Below are positions 63,176-64,000 of a stretch of DNA of 64,000 nucleotides, piece by piece. Within the stretch, counting starts at the first letter, position 1, and every line of letters starts with the position of its first letter. The notes under the pieces are model-generated. The model did no database searches, was not told the DNA's origin, and was given only the letters and a program-made list of their open reading frames with translations. The stretch covers positions 310,001 through 374,000 of the forward strand of contig NZ_VLNV01000003.1 in the NCBI RefSeq assembly GCF_009765215.1, in the 5' to 3' direction. The position numbers were made by a program, and so were the translations under genes. Source of the DNA: Lysobacter prati. GTDB lineage: Bacteria; Pseudomonadota; Gammaproteobacteria; Xanthomonadales; Xanthomonadaceae.

Positions 63176-64000
63176 ATGAGCATGGACCGATCAGACACCC
63201 TGACGCCGGTTCCCGGACCCGCTGCGGGCACGCGCATCACCGAAGCCTACGCGCGGCTGCTGACCCGCGACGCGTACTTCTGGGCGTGGCCCATGGCCAA
63301 CATCTACAACAAGCGACTGGCGTTTGCGAAGGCGCCGGAGCCAGGCCTGCTGGGAGGCGTCCTGCCCTTCTCGCCGCCCAACCGCGTGGCCATGCTCACC
63401 GATTACGTCGACCCGGCCGAGCGCGCGGTTGCCTGCCCCAACCAGGACGTCGTCTACGGAGGCGGGATCCTCGCGCTCGACGAGAGCGCGGTCGTGGTGC
63501 AGGTGCCGGACTTCGGCAATCGCTTCTGGGTGTACCAGGTCGTTGACCTGCGGACCGACAGCTTCGCCGACCTAGGCGCCATGCATGGCACCAAGCCGGG
63601 GTTCTATCTGCTCGTCGGACCGGATTGGAACGGCGAGGTTCCGGCGGGCATCACCAAGGTTTTCCGCTCCGGGACCAACACGGGCTTCTTCGGCCCGCGC
63701 GCGTTCCAGGACGTGATCAGTCTCATCGACGTATATCCGCTTGCCGAGTTCGACGGAAAGATGAAGAAGCACGACTGGGCGAAGCTTCCGAAATTCCCGC
63801 AGCCGGAATCTGGCGGAGCCGAGACCCGCTGGGTCTTCCCCGAGACGTTCATCGATCAGTTGCCGTTGTTGCTCGACGACGCCAGGCCGCAGCCGGGCGA
63901 GAAGCCGCGCTATGCAGCGCTACGCGAACTCATCGCCGTGGCGCAAAAGAATCCCGAGCTCAAGGCGGCGATGATCGACGAGGCAACGAAGGCCGACAAG
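63176..64000 (+). CDS. DUF1254-domain protein, 3' truncated by window end
   Basis: The frame is open from the ATG at 63176 to the last base (275 codons, no stop), so the C-terminal DUF1214 region lies outside. The visible part is a DUF1254 domain: FWAWPMANIYNKRLAFAKAP, CPNQDVVYGGGILALDES, RFWVYQVVDLRTDSFADLG and GFYLLVGPDWNGEVPAGITKVF. There is no signal peptide or lipobox, unlike its two relatives in this window, so it is probably cytoplasmic. GAACGGAGCGG precedes the start. It is divergent from the DUF1254 lipoprotein at 61637. Confidence 0.88.
   Translation, partial: MSMDRSDTLTPVPGPAAGTRITEAYARLLTRDAYFWAWPMANIYNKRLAFAKAPEPGLLGGVLPFSPPNRVAMLTDYVDPAERAVACPNQDVVYGGGILALDESAVVVQVPDFGNRFWVYQVVDLRTDSFADLGAMHGTKPGFYLLVGPDWNGEVPAGITKVFRSGTNTGFFGPRAFQDVISLIDVYPLAEFDGKMKKHDWAKLPKFPQPESGGAETRWVFPETFIDQLPLLLDDARPQPGEKPRYAALRELIAVAQKNPELKAAMIDEATKADK

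Overview
The window is high-GC, densely coded DNA without rRNA, tRNA, CRISPR or insertion sequences that I can recognise. Gene content (a complete Entner-Doudoroff set, a large TonB-dependent receptor next to a LacI regulator and a GH20 enzyme, a TorF porin between glnA and glnK, DUF3228, many lipoproteins) and several interspersed palindromic repeats suggest a gamma-proteobacterium of the Xanthomonadaceae, probably Lysobacter-like. That is inference from gene families, not a database result.

Layout. 1-4513: central sugar catabolism, zwf (5' end outside the window), pgl, edd, eda, in one direction. 4597-8110: a DUF1254/DUF1214 lipoprotein, a cupin and a DUF1704 'QEGLA' metallopeptidase-like protein. 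8198-17526: a sugar-uptake regulon, with a LacI-type regulator, a FucP/GluP-type MFS transporter, a glucokinase-family kinase, a TonB receptor and a GH20 hexosaminidase lipoprotein. Two matching 14-bp palindromic operators lie in the divergent promoter region. The content points to N-acetylglucosamine or chito-oligosaccharide use. 17647-29922: a TPR protein, gamma-glutamyltransferase, a TPR/2OG-oxygenase protein, a metallo-beta-lactamase-fold protein, a Ycf46-like AAA ATPase, a lipoprotein, an orphan ParA, then SixA-YceI-phospholipase D with overlapping ends. 30261-30698: two tandem paralogous small proteins of unknown function. 30968-41283: thioesterase, GH3 glucosidase, acyltransferase, YheT-like hydrolase, a TPR/sulfotransferase-like protein, PEBP, a GAF-GGDEF protein and a META/DUF4377 lipoprotein. 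41368-46853: uppP, then the nitrogen block glnA-torF-glnK-amtB, with a textbook sigma-54 promoter and NtrC site before glnA. 46899-48266: amino-acid permease.

48465-57577 is the most unusual region. A GT2 glycosyltransferase, a one-helix membrane peptide, a TPR plus YaiO-like outer-membrane barrel, a membrane histidine kinase and a single receiver form one overlapping operon. Divergent from it are an ATP-grasp enzyme, a histidine phosphatase and an Hpt protein. Beyond these lies a receiver fused to a PIG-L/LmbE deacetylase, preceded by a class A acid phosphatase. Together these contain every step of a His-Asp-His-Asp phosphorelay whose last receiver is joined directly to a sugar deacetylase. 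I propose a phosphorelay-controlled exopolysaccharide synthesis, modification and export system, related to the uncharacterised E. coli yaiO/yaiP/yaiS set.

57636-64000: DUF3228, a LysR regulator divergent from an SDR and a secreted alpha/beta hydrolase, a Gly/Pro-rich secreted protein, and two more DUF1254-type proteins, the last cut by the window end.
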